Shown: positions 51,139 through 58,902 of the stretch, one piece after another
How the letters are laid out: each line of letters begins with the position of its first letter
Numbering within the stretch: position 1 is the first letter of the stretch
From: CAKZYD01 sp039814715
GTDB lineage: Bacteria; Pseudomonadota; Alphaproteobacteria; Sphingomonadales; CAKZYD01
Length of the DNA stretch: 64,000 bases
Assembly: GCA_039814715.1 (NCBI GenBank)
Contig: JBCCAR010000018.1
Coordinates: 1 to 64,000 of the forward strand
Reading direction: 5' to 3'
Notes under the pieces: generated by a model
What the model was told of the DNA's origin: nothing
Seen by the model: only the letters and a program-made list of their open reading frames with translations
Databases searched by the model: none
Program-made: the position numbers and the translations under genes

Positions 51139-52477
51139 ATTCCGCAGCTACGGCCTCCGCTCCAAGCCATGGCTCTAGCGCTTCTAACGCGCGTTTGCTC
51201 ATGGCGGGTTTGCGCTCTTTCTTCTTGGTGCGCTGGGCGAGCGGCGGAAAGAGGCCGAAATTCACATTCATGGGCTGGAAGCTGTCTGGCATCGCGCCGC
51301 CGGTAATGTGATGGAGCAGCGCGCCCATCGCCGTTTCCCGCGGCGGCGCGATTAACGCTTCGCCAAGGGCTTCAGCGGCTGCAAAGCGGCCAGCGAGCAA
51401 TCCAATGGCTGCTGATTCCACATAGCCTTCAACGCCCGTAATTTGCCCAGCAAAGCGCACGCGCGGATCAGCCTTCAGCCGTAATTTATCATCAAGCACC
51501 TTAGGTGAATTGATAAAGGTGTTGCGGTGCAGGCCGCCGAGCCGGGCAAAACGCGCATTTTCAAGCCCAGGGATCATCCGCAAAACGTCTGCTTGGGCGC
51601 CATATTTCAACTTCGTTTGAAAACCGACAATATTATAAAGCGTGCCCAGCTTGTTATCTTGCCGCAGCTGAACCACCGCATGGGGCCGGTCATCGCTATG
51701 GGGGTTGCTGAGGCCAACAGGTTTCATCGGTCCAAAGCGAAGCGTTTCAGGCCCGCGCGATGCCATGATTTCAATGGGCATGCAGCCTTCAAAATAGGGT
51801 GTATTTTCTTCCCACTCTTTGAAGTCGGTCTTATCGCCATCCAACAAGGCGTTGATAAAGGCTGTATACTCCGCTTCGCTCATGGGGCAGTTGATATAGT
51901 CTTTCCCATCCCCGCCATCGGTGGATTTGTCATAGCGCGACTGGAACCAAGCCTTTGAAAAATCGATGCTGTCCTTATAGACGATTGGCGCAATGGCATC
52001 GAAAAAGGCGAGGGCATCTTCGCCAGTCTGGTCCTGAATGGCAGCGCCCAGGCGCTCAAGCGTTAGTGGCCCTGTAGCAATAATAACGCGCTCCCACTTG
52101 AGTGGCGGCCATGTCTCAAGTGGCTCTCGTACGAGCGTAATGCGCGGATGTGTTTCTATGGCGTTTTGAACGCCTCGAGAAAAGACGTCTCGGTCCACGG
52201 CCATAGCCCCGCCCGCTGGTACGCGCGCCTCTTCCCCTGCCGTCATTATGAGGGACTGGGCCCGGCGCATTTCTTCATGCAGCAACCCAACTGCGTTGTT
52301 CATCGCATCATCGCTGCGGAACGAATTTGAACAGACGAGTTCAGCCAGCCCATCCGTTTGATGTGCAGCGGTTTGTTCCTTTGGGCGCATCTCATAGAGC
52401 GTCACGTCTACCCCGCGCTGCGCTGCTTGCCAGGCCGCCTCACAGCCCGCGAGCCCGCCTCCAACGATGTTAATCAT
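51137..52477 (-). CDS. trmFO: Methylenetetrahydrofolate-tRNA-(uracil-5-)-methyltransferase TrmFO
   Basis: 446 residues. The N-terminal FAD-binding Rossmann motif is INIVGGGLAGCEAAWQAAQRG. Family blocks include TDGLAELVCSNSFRSDDAMNNAVGLL near residue 42, PAGGAMAVDRDVFS near residue 88, and RFAGQITGVEGYVESAAIGLLAGRFAA near residue 345. It uses methylenetetrahydrofolate and FADH2 to make 5-methyluridine-54 in the tRNA T-loop. AGGAG lies 7 nt before the ATG. The gene is found in alphaproteobacteria and Gram-positives that use the folate route instead of TrmA. Confidence 0.96.
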   Translation of the reverse strand: MINIVGGGLAGCEAAWQAAQRGVDVTLYEMRPKEQTAAHQTDGLAELVCSNSFRSDDAMNNAVGLLHEEMRRAQSLIMTAGEEARVPAGGAMAVDRDVFSRGVQNAIETHPRITLVREPLETWPPLKWERVIIATGPLTLERLGAAIQDQTGEDALAFFDAIAPIVYKDSIDFSKAWFQSRYDKSTDGGDGKDYINCPMSEAEYTAFINALLDGDKTDFKEWEENTPYFEGCMPIEIMASRGPETLRFGPMKPVGLSNPHSDDRPHAVVQLRQDNKLGTLYNIVGFQTKLKYGAQADVLRMIPGLENARFARLGGLHRNTFINSPKVLDDKLRLKADPRVRFAGQITGVEGYVESAAIGLLAGRFAAAEALGEALIAPPRETAMGALLHHITGGAMPDSFQPMNVNFGLFPPLAQRTKKKERKPAMSKRALEALEPWLGAEAVAAE

Positions 52478-52716
52478 AGTTGATCTCCTTGCCCCACGAG
52501 CTACGCAAAGGGCAAGGTCACGTCAAGAAGCGCGCTATTCAGAACATTCGATTATCGCAGGCAGCAGGTGCGTTGTGGCTGTGTTTAAGCAGTAGCAAAT
52601 CGCGAACGATGGTTGATTCACTATTCAACTCACGCCGCCAACCTGAATCGCTCCACCAGGAGCAGTCTTGGAACAGGCACCCCCCTTTTAATGAGGGCGC
52701 CTGTTGGTTTCAGACC

Positions 52717-53484
52717 CTAGGCAGCTGTCCCCAGGTAGCCTAGTTGTGCGGCTTTGAAGATCGTTTGCGAGCGGTTGACTGTGTTCAGCTTTTCGCCAGC
52801 ATTTTTGATGTGGAAGCGGATGGTGGCGTGGCTGCGCGAGAGGATCATGGAGATCTCTCGGTCGGTCTTGCCGACGGCAGCCCAGCGCAAACACTCAACT
52901 TCGCGTTTTGTCAGCTGGCAATCCGATGGGACGAGCGAGCGGCCGCGGGTTGCTTTGACATAGCCGGTGATGAAGCGGTGCGCTAGGACTTGAAGGTCGT
53001 CAGCGTGCTGGCCAAAATCATCAGACAGGTCTTCGCGGTTGTCGCGCGGCGCAAGCGACATGGCGCCAATTTGACCTAGCGGTAAATGCACAGGCACAAT
53101 GATGCCCGAGCGAATGCCGGAGCGTTTTTCAAAGTCAGAGACGTCAATTTCATCCAAGAATGGATTGGGTTGACGCGGGTAGAACCCTTCAACATTGCAC
53201 CAGAAGGGCTCGTTCTCGTAGCGGCACGCGCGCGGCACTGGGCTGGTAAGAGCGAGGCGGGAATTCTTCCACCATTGTTCGCTTTCATCCGTCCAGCCAA
53301 AGACTGTCTCAGCGAGGATGTTCCCATCCTGGTCTTTCATTGGAATTTTGGAGGCAATGTTATCGCAGGCAGCGATGCGATAGCCGCCAATCGCCTCTGC
53401 CATATCGCGCAGCTGGACGGCTGCTGGCAAAACATCCTCTACAGTTTGAATTGCAAATTCATAGTGATCGGCAACGATTCCCAT
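52717..53484 (-). CDS. LuxR family regulator with autoinducer-binding-like domain (LuxR solo)
   Basis: 255 residues from the ATG at 53484, with GGGGAG 5 nt upstream. The N-terminal domain (about 15-165) has the autoinducer-binding layout: YRIAACDNIA, then WWKNSR near residue 73, and SGIRSGIIVPVHLPLGQIGAMSLAP near residue 128. The C-terminal LuxR helix-turn-helix (about 190-250) is LTKREVECLRWAAVGKTDREISMIL. No luxI-type synthase is in the window. It is divergent from the Rieske/SDR/P450 cluster across a 497-bp gap, and so is the obvious candidate regulator of it. The ligand is unknown. Confidence 0.85.
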   Translation of the reverse strand: MGIVADHYEFAIQTVEDVLPAAVQLRDMAEAIGGYRIAACDNIASKIPMKDQDGNILAETVFGWTDESEQWWKNSRLALTSPVPRACRYENEPFWCNVEGFYPRQPNPFLDEIDVSDFEKRSGIRSGIIVPVHLPLGQIGAMSLAPRDNREDLSDDFGQHADDLQVLAHRFITGYVKATRGRSLVPSDCQLTKREVECLRWAAVGKTDREISMILSRSHATIRFHIKNAGEKLNTVNRSQTIFKAAQLGYLGTAA

Positions 53485-53981
53485 AAAGCTCCCCACGGAT
53501 AAGAGTTGACCGGTCTTGCAAGAAAAGGCGGGTGCTTCGCTTTTACGAATGTCATGGCCTGGTCATGCAAGGTGAATGCGCGAGCCAACACGCCTGAGAA
53601 CAGATAGCTCAGCAAAGTGGGGGCTAACGAATTCGAGAGCATGGCTATCACGGGTTGAGGAAAAAAACAAACAGTCCAGCATGTTTCTTGTGCGGCGCAG
53701 CAAAATTCGGTGTCTGCGCGGCGTTTTTGCGGGCGGACTTTTCGCCTATCTTTCTAGAGTAGTTCTAGAGCGCCAACTTGTGGCCTGAATGGGTTGATTT
53801 TTCAGTGGCTTTCCAGAGTTGGCTGGGCCTTTTGCCTCGTTCTTTACTGCTGCAGTGCACAATCATACGAGGCGTCGTTTTTTGCAGGCAGCATGAAAAG
53901 CCATCACTTTGATTCGGTTGTCAGGTGTGTGCTGCCTGGTTGATATGGTGGGGTGAAACGACTGGGAGCGCCGCGCGCTGT
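53485..53981. promoter_or_regulatory. Long divergent intergenic region between the luxR-type gene and the oxidative cluster
   Basis: 497 bp without a convincing gene; an open 70-codon frame at 53576-53788 has no recognisable features. It should hold the promoters of both flanking units. The main structural feature is the TCTAGA-N5-TCTAGA dyad described separately. Confidence 0.6.
53753..53769. promoter_or_regulatory. Operator-like dyad TCTAGA-N5-TCTAGA
   Basis: Two TCTAGA hexamers at 53753-53758 and 53764-53769, 11 bp apart centre to centre (one helical turn), form a symmetric site. The core CTAGAGTAGTTCTAG resembles TTAGATCAGTTCTAA at 2521-2535. It lies 213 bp upstream of the Rieske ATG. 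The binding protein is unknown; candidates are the neighbouring LuxR protein or an Irr-like regulator. Confidence 0.4.
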
Positions 53982-54326
53982 ATGACGACCCTTTTGAAAC
54001 TATGCGATTTGGCTGATCTGCCTGACAAGCGCGCTGTGGTGCACGGTGCAGAAGAGATAGCGGTCGCACTGTGCAGGGTGGGTGACCGCGTTTATGGATT
54101 TGAGGCGCGTTGCTCGCATGCTTTGAAGCCATTGGACGGCGCGCGTGCGCGCGGCGGTAGTTTGATGTGCCCGCATCATGGCGCGCGATTTGATCTTGCC
54201 ACAGGCAAGCATCTGGCAGCGCCTGCAGTGCGCGGCATAAAGGCTTATGAAATTCGCATTGAAAACGAAGAGGTGTTTGTTGTGATGTCTGCGAAAGGTC
54301 AGCCGTTGGGGGGAGAGGATGCTTGA
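53982..54326 (+). CDS. Rieske [2Fe-2S] ferredoxin-type protein
   Basis: 114 residues from the ATG at 53982; a non-homologous extension is open upstream. Cluster ligands are in EARCSHALKPLDGA near residue 44 (Cys-x-His) and LMCPHHGARFDLATG near residue 63 (Cys-x-x-His), the complete Rieske pattern. This stand-alone form matches ferredoxin components of dioxygenases or small-subunit redox partners. It could hand electrons to the P450 at the end of the cluster, but no ferredoxin reductase or dioxygenase is present, so the partner is uncertain. It overlaps the next gene by 8 bp. Confidence 0.9.
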   Translation: MTTLLKLCDLADLPDKRAVVHGAEEIAVALCRVGDRVYGFEARCSHALKPLDGARARGGSLMCPHHGARFDLATGKHLAAPAVRGIKAYEIRIENEEVFVVMSAKGQPLGGEDA

Positions 54327-55083
54327 GGGCAAACGCGCACTTGTGACTGGGGCCGGCTCTGGCCTGGGTCAAGCCATTGCATCGCACTTTGCAGCGCTTG
54401 GTGCGTTCGTGATTGGGAGTGATGTTGACGCGCAAGGCCTCAAAGAAACACAGGATTTGGCCGCAGCCGGTCATTTTGAAGGCATTCATCATGACGTGAC
54501 CCAGCCAGATGATTGGCAGAAGGTGATAGGCGCCGCCTTTGAGAGCGGCTCTTGCGATATCTTGGTGAATAACGCCGGGGTGGCGGATTTGACATCCTTC
54601 AGCAACATGACTTTAGAGCGCTTTCAGCGCAGCTGCGCCGTCAATCTTCTAGGGCCTTTTGCTGGATCGAAACTATTCATTGAGGCCGCGCGCAAGGCGT
54701 TTAGTGAAAAGCCAGCTTATGCGTCGATCATCAACATAACCTCTATCGTCGTCGAGCGGATGATCCCCGGCGCTTGCGCTTATGGAACCTCTAAAGCTGC
54801 GCTGAAAAATCTCACAAAGGCACTGGCAGTGGAGATGGGGCGAAAGGGAGATTTTATTCGCGTCAACGCTGTCGCGCCTGGGCCCGTGCGTACGTCGATG
54901 ACGGAAGGCGCTGCTGATGTTCCTTGGGATGAGCGCGACCATAGTTTTCTTAATTTGATCCCGCTGCAGCGTTACGGCGAAAAAGAAGACGTTGCAAAAG
55001 CCGCAGCGTACCTCGCTTCAGATGCTTCTAAATTTACAACTGGCGCCACCATTCACGTGAGCGGCGGGTGGAGCGATCTATGA
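54319..55083 (+). CDS. Short-chain dehydrogenase/reductase (first of three)
   Basis: 254 residues of the classical SDR family. Cofactor motif TGAGSGLGQAI near residue 10 and NNAGVAD near residue 87 are clear. The catalytic Ser is in IINITS, with Tyr and Lys in AYGTSKAAL near residue 153. The C-terminal GATIHVSGGWSD ends the fold. It oxidises an alcohol or reduces a ketone using NAD(P). The substrate is unknown. ATGA overlap with the next SDR at 55080-55083 implies translational coupling. Confidence 0.92.
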   Translation: MLEGKRALVTGAGSGLGQAIASHFAALGAFVIGSDVDAQGLKETQDLAAAGHFEGIHHDVTQPDDWQKVIGAAFESGSCDILVNNAGVADLTSFSNMTLERFQRSCAVNLLGPFAGSKLFIEAARKAFSEKPAYASIINITSIVVERMIPGACAYGTSKAALKNLTKALAVEMGRKGDFIRVNAVAPGPVRTSMTEGAADVPWDERDHSFLNLIPLQRYGEKEDVAKAAAYLASDASKFTTGATIHVSGGWSDL

Positions 55084-55853
55084 CCAATGTGCGTAAACTA
55101 GAGGGTATGATTGCCTTGGTGACCGGCGCGACATCCGGCATTGGCCGGGAAATTGCGTGTCTCTTTGCCCGTCACGGCGCGACGATCATTGCCACCGGGC
55201 GCAATCGCGAGCAGGGTCAAAAAACTTGCGACATGATTGCTGCGGAGGGCGGCCAAGCGGTCTTCTTCCGTCAGGATATTACGAGCGAAAACGACTGGCA
55301 GGACCTGTTTGAGTTTATTGAAGAAAAAACGGGGGTGCTAGACATCGCTGTCTATAATGCTGGCGCGTTTTTCTCGCGATCGCTGCCCGATACGTCAATT
55401 GAGGATTTTAACTGGCTGTGGTCTGTGAATGTCGATGCAACATTTCTCGGCATCAAGCACGCCTTGGCGCATATGCGAAGGCACAAAAGCGCCGGCAGCA
55501 TCATGACCATGTCGTCGCTTGCGGGATTGATTGGACTGGATGATTGCACGGCCTATTGCGCTTCAAAAGCAGCGGTGACCCAGCTTGCAAAAGCTGCCGC
55601 GGCAGAAGGCGCGCGCTATGATCCGCCCATCCGCGTGAACTCAATCAATCCAGGCGTTATCTGGACGGAAATGATTACCGGCGAATACGGCGAATCTGAT
55701 GAAGTGCGCGCATTTGCGATGGATGGCAATGCGCTGCAAACGGTTGGGGAAGCAATCGATATTGCAGAAGCTGCGCTCCATTTAGCCAGCAGCGACAGCA
55801 GCTATACAACAGGGACTGCCTTCGTGGTCGATGGCGGCCGCGGTGTGGATTGA
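55080..55853 (+). CDS. Short-chain dehydrogenase/reductase (second)
   Basis: 257 residues from the ATG at 55080. Cofactor motif TGATSGIGREI near residue 16, YNAGAFF near residue 95, catalytic Ser in TMSSLAG, and Tyr-Lys in AYCASKAAV near residue 159. It carries an extra segment (EGARYDPPIRVNSI) before the substrate loop, a form I associate with 3-alpha/20-beta-hydroxysteroid-type or cyclic-alcohol SDRs. That is only a weak hint of the substrate. Tightly packed with its neighbours, it is surely in the same operon. Confidence 0.92.
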   Translation: MTNVRKLEGMIALVTGATSGIGREIACLFARHGATIIATGRNREQGQKTCDMIAAEGGQAVFFRQDITSENDWQDLFEFIEEKTGVLDIAVYNAGAFFSRSLPDTSIEDFNWLWSVNVDATFLGIKHALAHMRRHKSAGSIMTMSSLAGLIGLDDCTAYCASKAAVTQLAKAAAAEGARYDPPIRVNSINPGVIWTEMITGEYGESDEVRAFAMDGNALQTVGEAIDIAEAALHLASSDSSYTTGTAFVVDGGRGVD

Positions 55854-55865
55854 GGACATAAGACC

Positions 55866-56891
55866 ATGAGCAATAAACGTGTTTTGCTAAAGCAGCGGCC
55901 CAGCGGCCAGCCTGCCCAAGCTGATTTCGAGTGGGTGGAGCAACCCCTGCCAGAGCCTGGCGATGGCCAGCTGCTGATCCGCAACATCTATTGCTCGCTT
56001 GACCCCGCCATACGTGGCTGGATGGATGATGCGGAAAGCTATTTCCCGCCCATTGGCATAGGCGAGCCTATCCGTTGCACGACGATCGCGCAGGTGGCTA
56101 AGTCCAACCACTCTGACTTTTCTGAAGGCGATTATGTTGTCGCGCTAACAGGCGTTGAAGAATATTCCGTTGCCGATGCAGGTGGCTTCACGAACAGAGT
56201 TGATCCTTCCATCGTGCCAGCGCTGACAAACTATCTCTCTGTGCTTGGCGCAGTTGGTCTGACGGCTTATTTTGGATTGCTAGACGTAGGGCAACCGAAG
56301 CCAGGGGAGACAGTTCTGGTCTCTGGCGCTGCTGGCGCGGTCGGCTCCCTTGTTGGGCAGATTGCAAAACTTCGGGGTTGCCGCGCTGTTGGCATTGCCG
56401 GGGGGCAGGCGAAGTGCGAGCGGCTTGTGCAAGACTACGGCTTTGACGCAGCCGTAGATTATCGCGGAAAAGACCTCGCGGCTCTAACGGCCGATATCGC
56501 TGCAGCCTGCCCAGGCGGCGTGGACGTTTATTTCGATAATGTAGGCGGCGGTATCCTGGATGCGGCGCTGGCCAATATCAACGACAATGCCCGCATCCCC
56601 ATGTGCGGCATGATTAGCCAATATAATGCGACCGAGCCGGTCCCAGGGCCGACGAACCTCTGGCAGCTCATAGCGAAAACAGCGGACATGAAGGGCTTCC
56701 TCATTCGAGATTTTGTGCCGCAATTTCCGCAAGGGATTGAGCAAATGGCTGCCTGGATCTCAGAGGATAAGCTGGTGTTTAAAGAGCATGTCGATCAGGG
56801 CATCGAGAACTTTCTGGTGTCCTTCAATAAGCTTTTCTCAGGCGATCACAATGGCAAGCTAGTGCTGCAGATCGCGCCAGAAACCCTGTGA
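55866..56891 (+). CDS. Zinc-independent medium-chain NADP-dependent oxidoreductase (CurA/PtgR-like)
   Basis: 341 residues. The N-terminal LLKQRPSGQPAQADFEW and CSLDPAIRGWMDDAESYFPP are typical of the leukotriene-B4 dehydrogenase/curcumin-reductase group. The cofactor motif is LVSGAAGAVGSLVGQIAKLRG near residue 155. No zinc-ligand cysteines are present at the usual places. These enzymes reduce the C=C bond of alpha,beta-unsaturated ketones, so it could act after an SDR has made an enone. It overlaps the ThuA-like gene by one nucleotide (TGATG). Confidence 0.9.
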   Translation: MSNKRVLLKQRPSGQPAQADFEWVEQPLPEPGDGQLLIRNIYCSLDPAIRGWMDDAESYFPPIGIGEPIRCTTIAQVAKSNHSDFSEGDYVVALTGVEEYSVADAGGFTNRVDPSIVPALTNYLSVLGAVGLTAYFGLLDVGQPKPGETVLVSGAAGAVGSLVGQIAKLRGCRAVGIAGGQAKCERLVQDYGFDAAVDYRGKDLAALTADIAAACPGGVDVYFDNVGGGILDAALANINDNARIPMCGMISQYNATEPVPGPTNLWQLIAKTADMKGFLIRDFVPQFPQGIEQMAAWISEDKLVFKEHVDQGIENFLVSFNKLFSGDHNGKLVLQIAPETL

Positions 56892-57697
56892 TGCCCATCA
56901 AAACTCTTTTGGTGACCAAGGGTCATCCATTTGAGAAAGGACCATTTTTTAAGTGGATTGATGGCGTGGAGGGCCTCGATGTGACGCATATTGAGCACCC
57001 GGCCGCTGAGAGCTTTATTGGTGCAGGCCTGGGCGCGCCTTATGATCTCTGGCTGATGTACGATATGCCAGGATATGACTTTAAATCCACCGGCGGTGTT
57101 GATTTTATAGACCCAAATCAAGGCTTTAAATACGCTATTTCACATCGCCTGCAAGCGCAGAAGAAACCCATTTTGTTTCTGCATCATGCGCTTGCGGGAT
57201 GGCCGACATGGCCAACCTACGGCGAGATTGTTGGTGGGCGTTTCTTGTACCGCGCAGGCGATGTACGCGGCGCTCGCAAGCTCGATAGCGGCTACCGCCA
57301 TGACGTCACCTACCAAGTCACGCTCGCGGAGCATGCGGTTTGTGACGGGGTTTCACCCTTTAAAGTTCAAGACGAACTCTATCTTGCTGAAGTGTTCGAA
57401 GAGGACGTCTTGCCTATTGCCTGGTCGGACTATGACTTTACAGGGGAGAATTTTTATTCAGCCTCTCGCGCGGTCGATGGAGAAATGTTCTCAAATGATG
57501 GCTGGGATCATCCTCCAGGCAGCAATGTCGTTGCTTGGCTAAACGCCTATGAGCAAGCACCGATCGGCTATTTACAAATGGGCGATGGGCCCACTGCTTA
57601 TGCCAATCGCGGTGTGACACGGTTGCTTTCAAATATGGTACACTGGCTGGTAAGCCAAGACGCAGCCCATTGGGCGAAGGAGTGGCAAAGTGCCTGA
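56891..57697 (+). CDS. ThuA-like domain protein
   Basis: 268 residues from the ATG at 56891. The ThuA fold (a class I glutamine-amidotransferase-like fold without catalytic Cys) is suggested by KTLLVTKGHPFEKGPFFKWID at the start, YDLWLMYDMPGY near residue 55, KKPILFLHHALAGWPTWPTYGEIVGG near residue 92, and the late NRGVTRLLSNMVHWLVS. ThuA was named from trehalose utilisation and many homologues sit in sugar or glycoside clusters, but the activity is not settled. Its place among SDRs and a P450 is unusual. GTG overlap with the next SDR couples them. Confidence 0.85.
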   Translation: MPIKTLLVTKGHPFEKGPFFKWIDGVEGLDVTHIEHPAAESFIGAGLGAPYDLWLMYDMPGYDFKSTGGVDFIDPNQGFKYAISHRLQAQKKPILFLHHALAGWPTWPTYGEIVGGRFLYRAGDVRGARKLDSGYRHDVTYQVTLAEHAVCDGVSPFKVQDELYLAEVFEEDVLPIAWSDYDFTGENFYSASRAVDGEMFSNDGWDHPPGSNVVAWLNAYEQAPIGYLQMGDGPTAYANRGVTRLLSNMVHWLVSQDAAHWAKEWQSA

Positions 57698-58436
57698 AAC
57701 CACGCGGGATTTAACCGGCAAAGTCGCTATTGTTACTGGCGCTGCTAGCGGGATTGGCCGAGCAGCTGCGATACAATTCGCCAAAGACGGCGCGCAAGTG
57801 CTCGCAGTCGACATCAATGACTGTGACCTCGGTGCTGCAGCGAATATGCGCGCGCTCAAGCAAGATGTTAGCTTTGAAGGTGCCGACGATGCGATTCAAG
57901 ACGCAGCGCTGGAGGCCTTCGGGCGGATCGACATTTTGGTAAACAATGCGGGCGTGTGTTTGACCGCGCCCTTCGAGACCCATAGCGAGGATGTTTGGCG
58001 CAAAACCATGGCGATCAATGTGGATGCTTGCTTTGCGTTGAGCCGCGCTTGTTTGCCTGCGCTCAAAGCCGCTGGGGCAGGGCGTATCATCAATATTGGC
58101 TCCATCATGTCAGATTACGGCGCGGCGGATATGGCGGCCTATGCCACATCAAAACATGCTGTTGCGGGTTTGACGAAGTCTATGGCCAATGAGCTGGGGC
58201 AATTTGGCATTACGGTGAACTACATTCAGCCAGGCGCAATCCGTACAGGCATTACCGTTCCCACATTTGAAAATGTAGCTGGGTTTGAGGACTATTGGAT
58301 TGAGCGCGCGCCCGTTGGCCGCATTGGTGAGCCAGAAGACGTCACACCGCTCATCAGCTTTCTTGCGAGCGAAGAATCGCGCTTCATTACTGGCCAAGGC
58401 ATCTTGGTTGATGGCGGTGCCACCAGCCACCCCTAG
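57690..58436 (+). CDS. Short-chain dehydrogenase/reductase (third)
   Basis: 248 residues, GTG start with AAGGAG 8 nt upstream. Cofactor motif TGAASGIGRAA near residue 14, NNAGVCL near residue 86, catalytic Ser in INIGSIMSDYG and Tyr-Lys in AYATSKHAV near residue 152. It ends in GQGILVDGG. The three SDRs of this cluster are clearly different sequences rather than recent duplicates, which suggests successive steps on one molecule. It overlaps the ThuA-like gene by 8 bp. Confidence 0.92.
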   Translation: MPETTRDLTGKVAIVTGAASGIGRAAAIQFAKDGAQVLAVDINDCDLGAAANMRALKQDVSFEGADDAIQDAALEAFGRIDILVNNAGVCLTAPFETHSEDVWRKTMAINVDACFALSRACLPALKAAGAGRIINIGSIMSDYGAADMAAYATSKHAVAGLTKSMANELGQFGITVNYIQPGAIRTGITVPTFENVAGFEDYWIERAPVGRIGEPEDVTPLISFLASEESRFITGQGILVDGGATSHP

Positions 58437-58451
58437 AAACAGGAGAGCAAT

Positions 58452-58823
58452 ATGACGCCCATTGAAACAGTTGAAATGTTCATTGATGCCTGGAACCGGA
58501 TGGCCTGGGGCCGTGTGACGGAAATGGTGTCGGCCGATTGTGTGTATCACAACATCCCGATGCAGCCCGTTACTGGTCCAGAGGGCGTACGCTCTGTGAT
58601 TGAAAGTCTGGGCGACATTAAAGGCGTGGACTGGGAAATCTTAAACATAGCGGAAAACGGCAATGTGGTGCTCACCGAACGTATTGACCGGTTTGCCATG
58701 GGCAGCGGCGCACATATTGAAATTCCAGTCATGGGAACCTTTGAAGTGGAAGAGGGCGAGATCACCGCTTGGCGTGACTATTTTGATCTTGGCCAACTGA
58801 CGGCGCAGATGCAGGCTGGCTAA
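58452..58823 (+). CDS. Limonene-1,2-epoxide hydrolase-type SnoaL/NTF2-fold protein
   Basis: 123 residues, AGGAGA before the ATG. The cone-shaped alpha/beta fold shows TPIETVEMFIDAWNRM, then NGNVVLTERIDRF near residue 71 (Arg and Asp of the epoxide-hydrolase Asp-Arg-Asp triad) and AWRDYFDLGQL near residue 107 (the second Asp). These match limonene-1,2-epoxide hydrolase, which adds water across an epoxide in one step without a covalent intermediate. Sitting just upstream of a P450, it could open an epoxide made by that enzyme. The substrate is not known. Confidence 0.82.
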   Translation: MTPIETVEMFIDAWNRMAWGRVTEMVSADCVYHNIPMQPVTGPEGVRSVIESLGDIKGVDWEILNIAENGNVVLTERIDRFAMGSGAHIEIPVMGTFEVEEGEITAWRDYFDLGQLTAQMQAG

Positions 58824-58902
58824 GCCCCTTAGTTTGAGCAGTCTCTTTGCTGCACGCAAATGCGTAGTTTGGTAGCAGTGACGAAATCGCCTGGAGGGCG
58901 CC

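Noticed and set aside
53576..53788. 70-codon frame in the luxR-Rieske gap
   Set aside because: No ribosome-binding site or recognisable feature; it runs through the TCTAGA dyad, which looks regulatory.
53863..54492. 209-codon reverse frame across the Rieske and first SDR genes
   Set aside because: Both forward genes have clear catalytic motifs and coupled starts; the reverse product has none.
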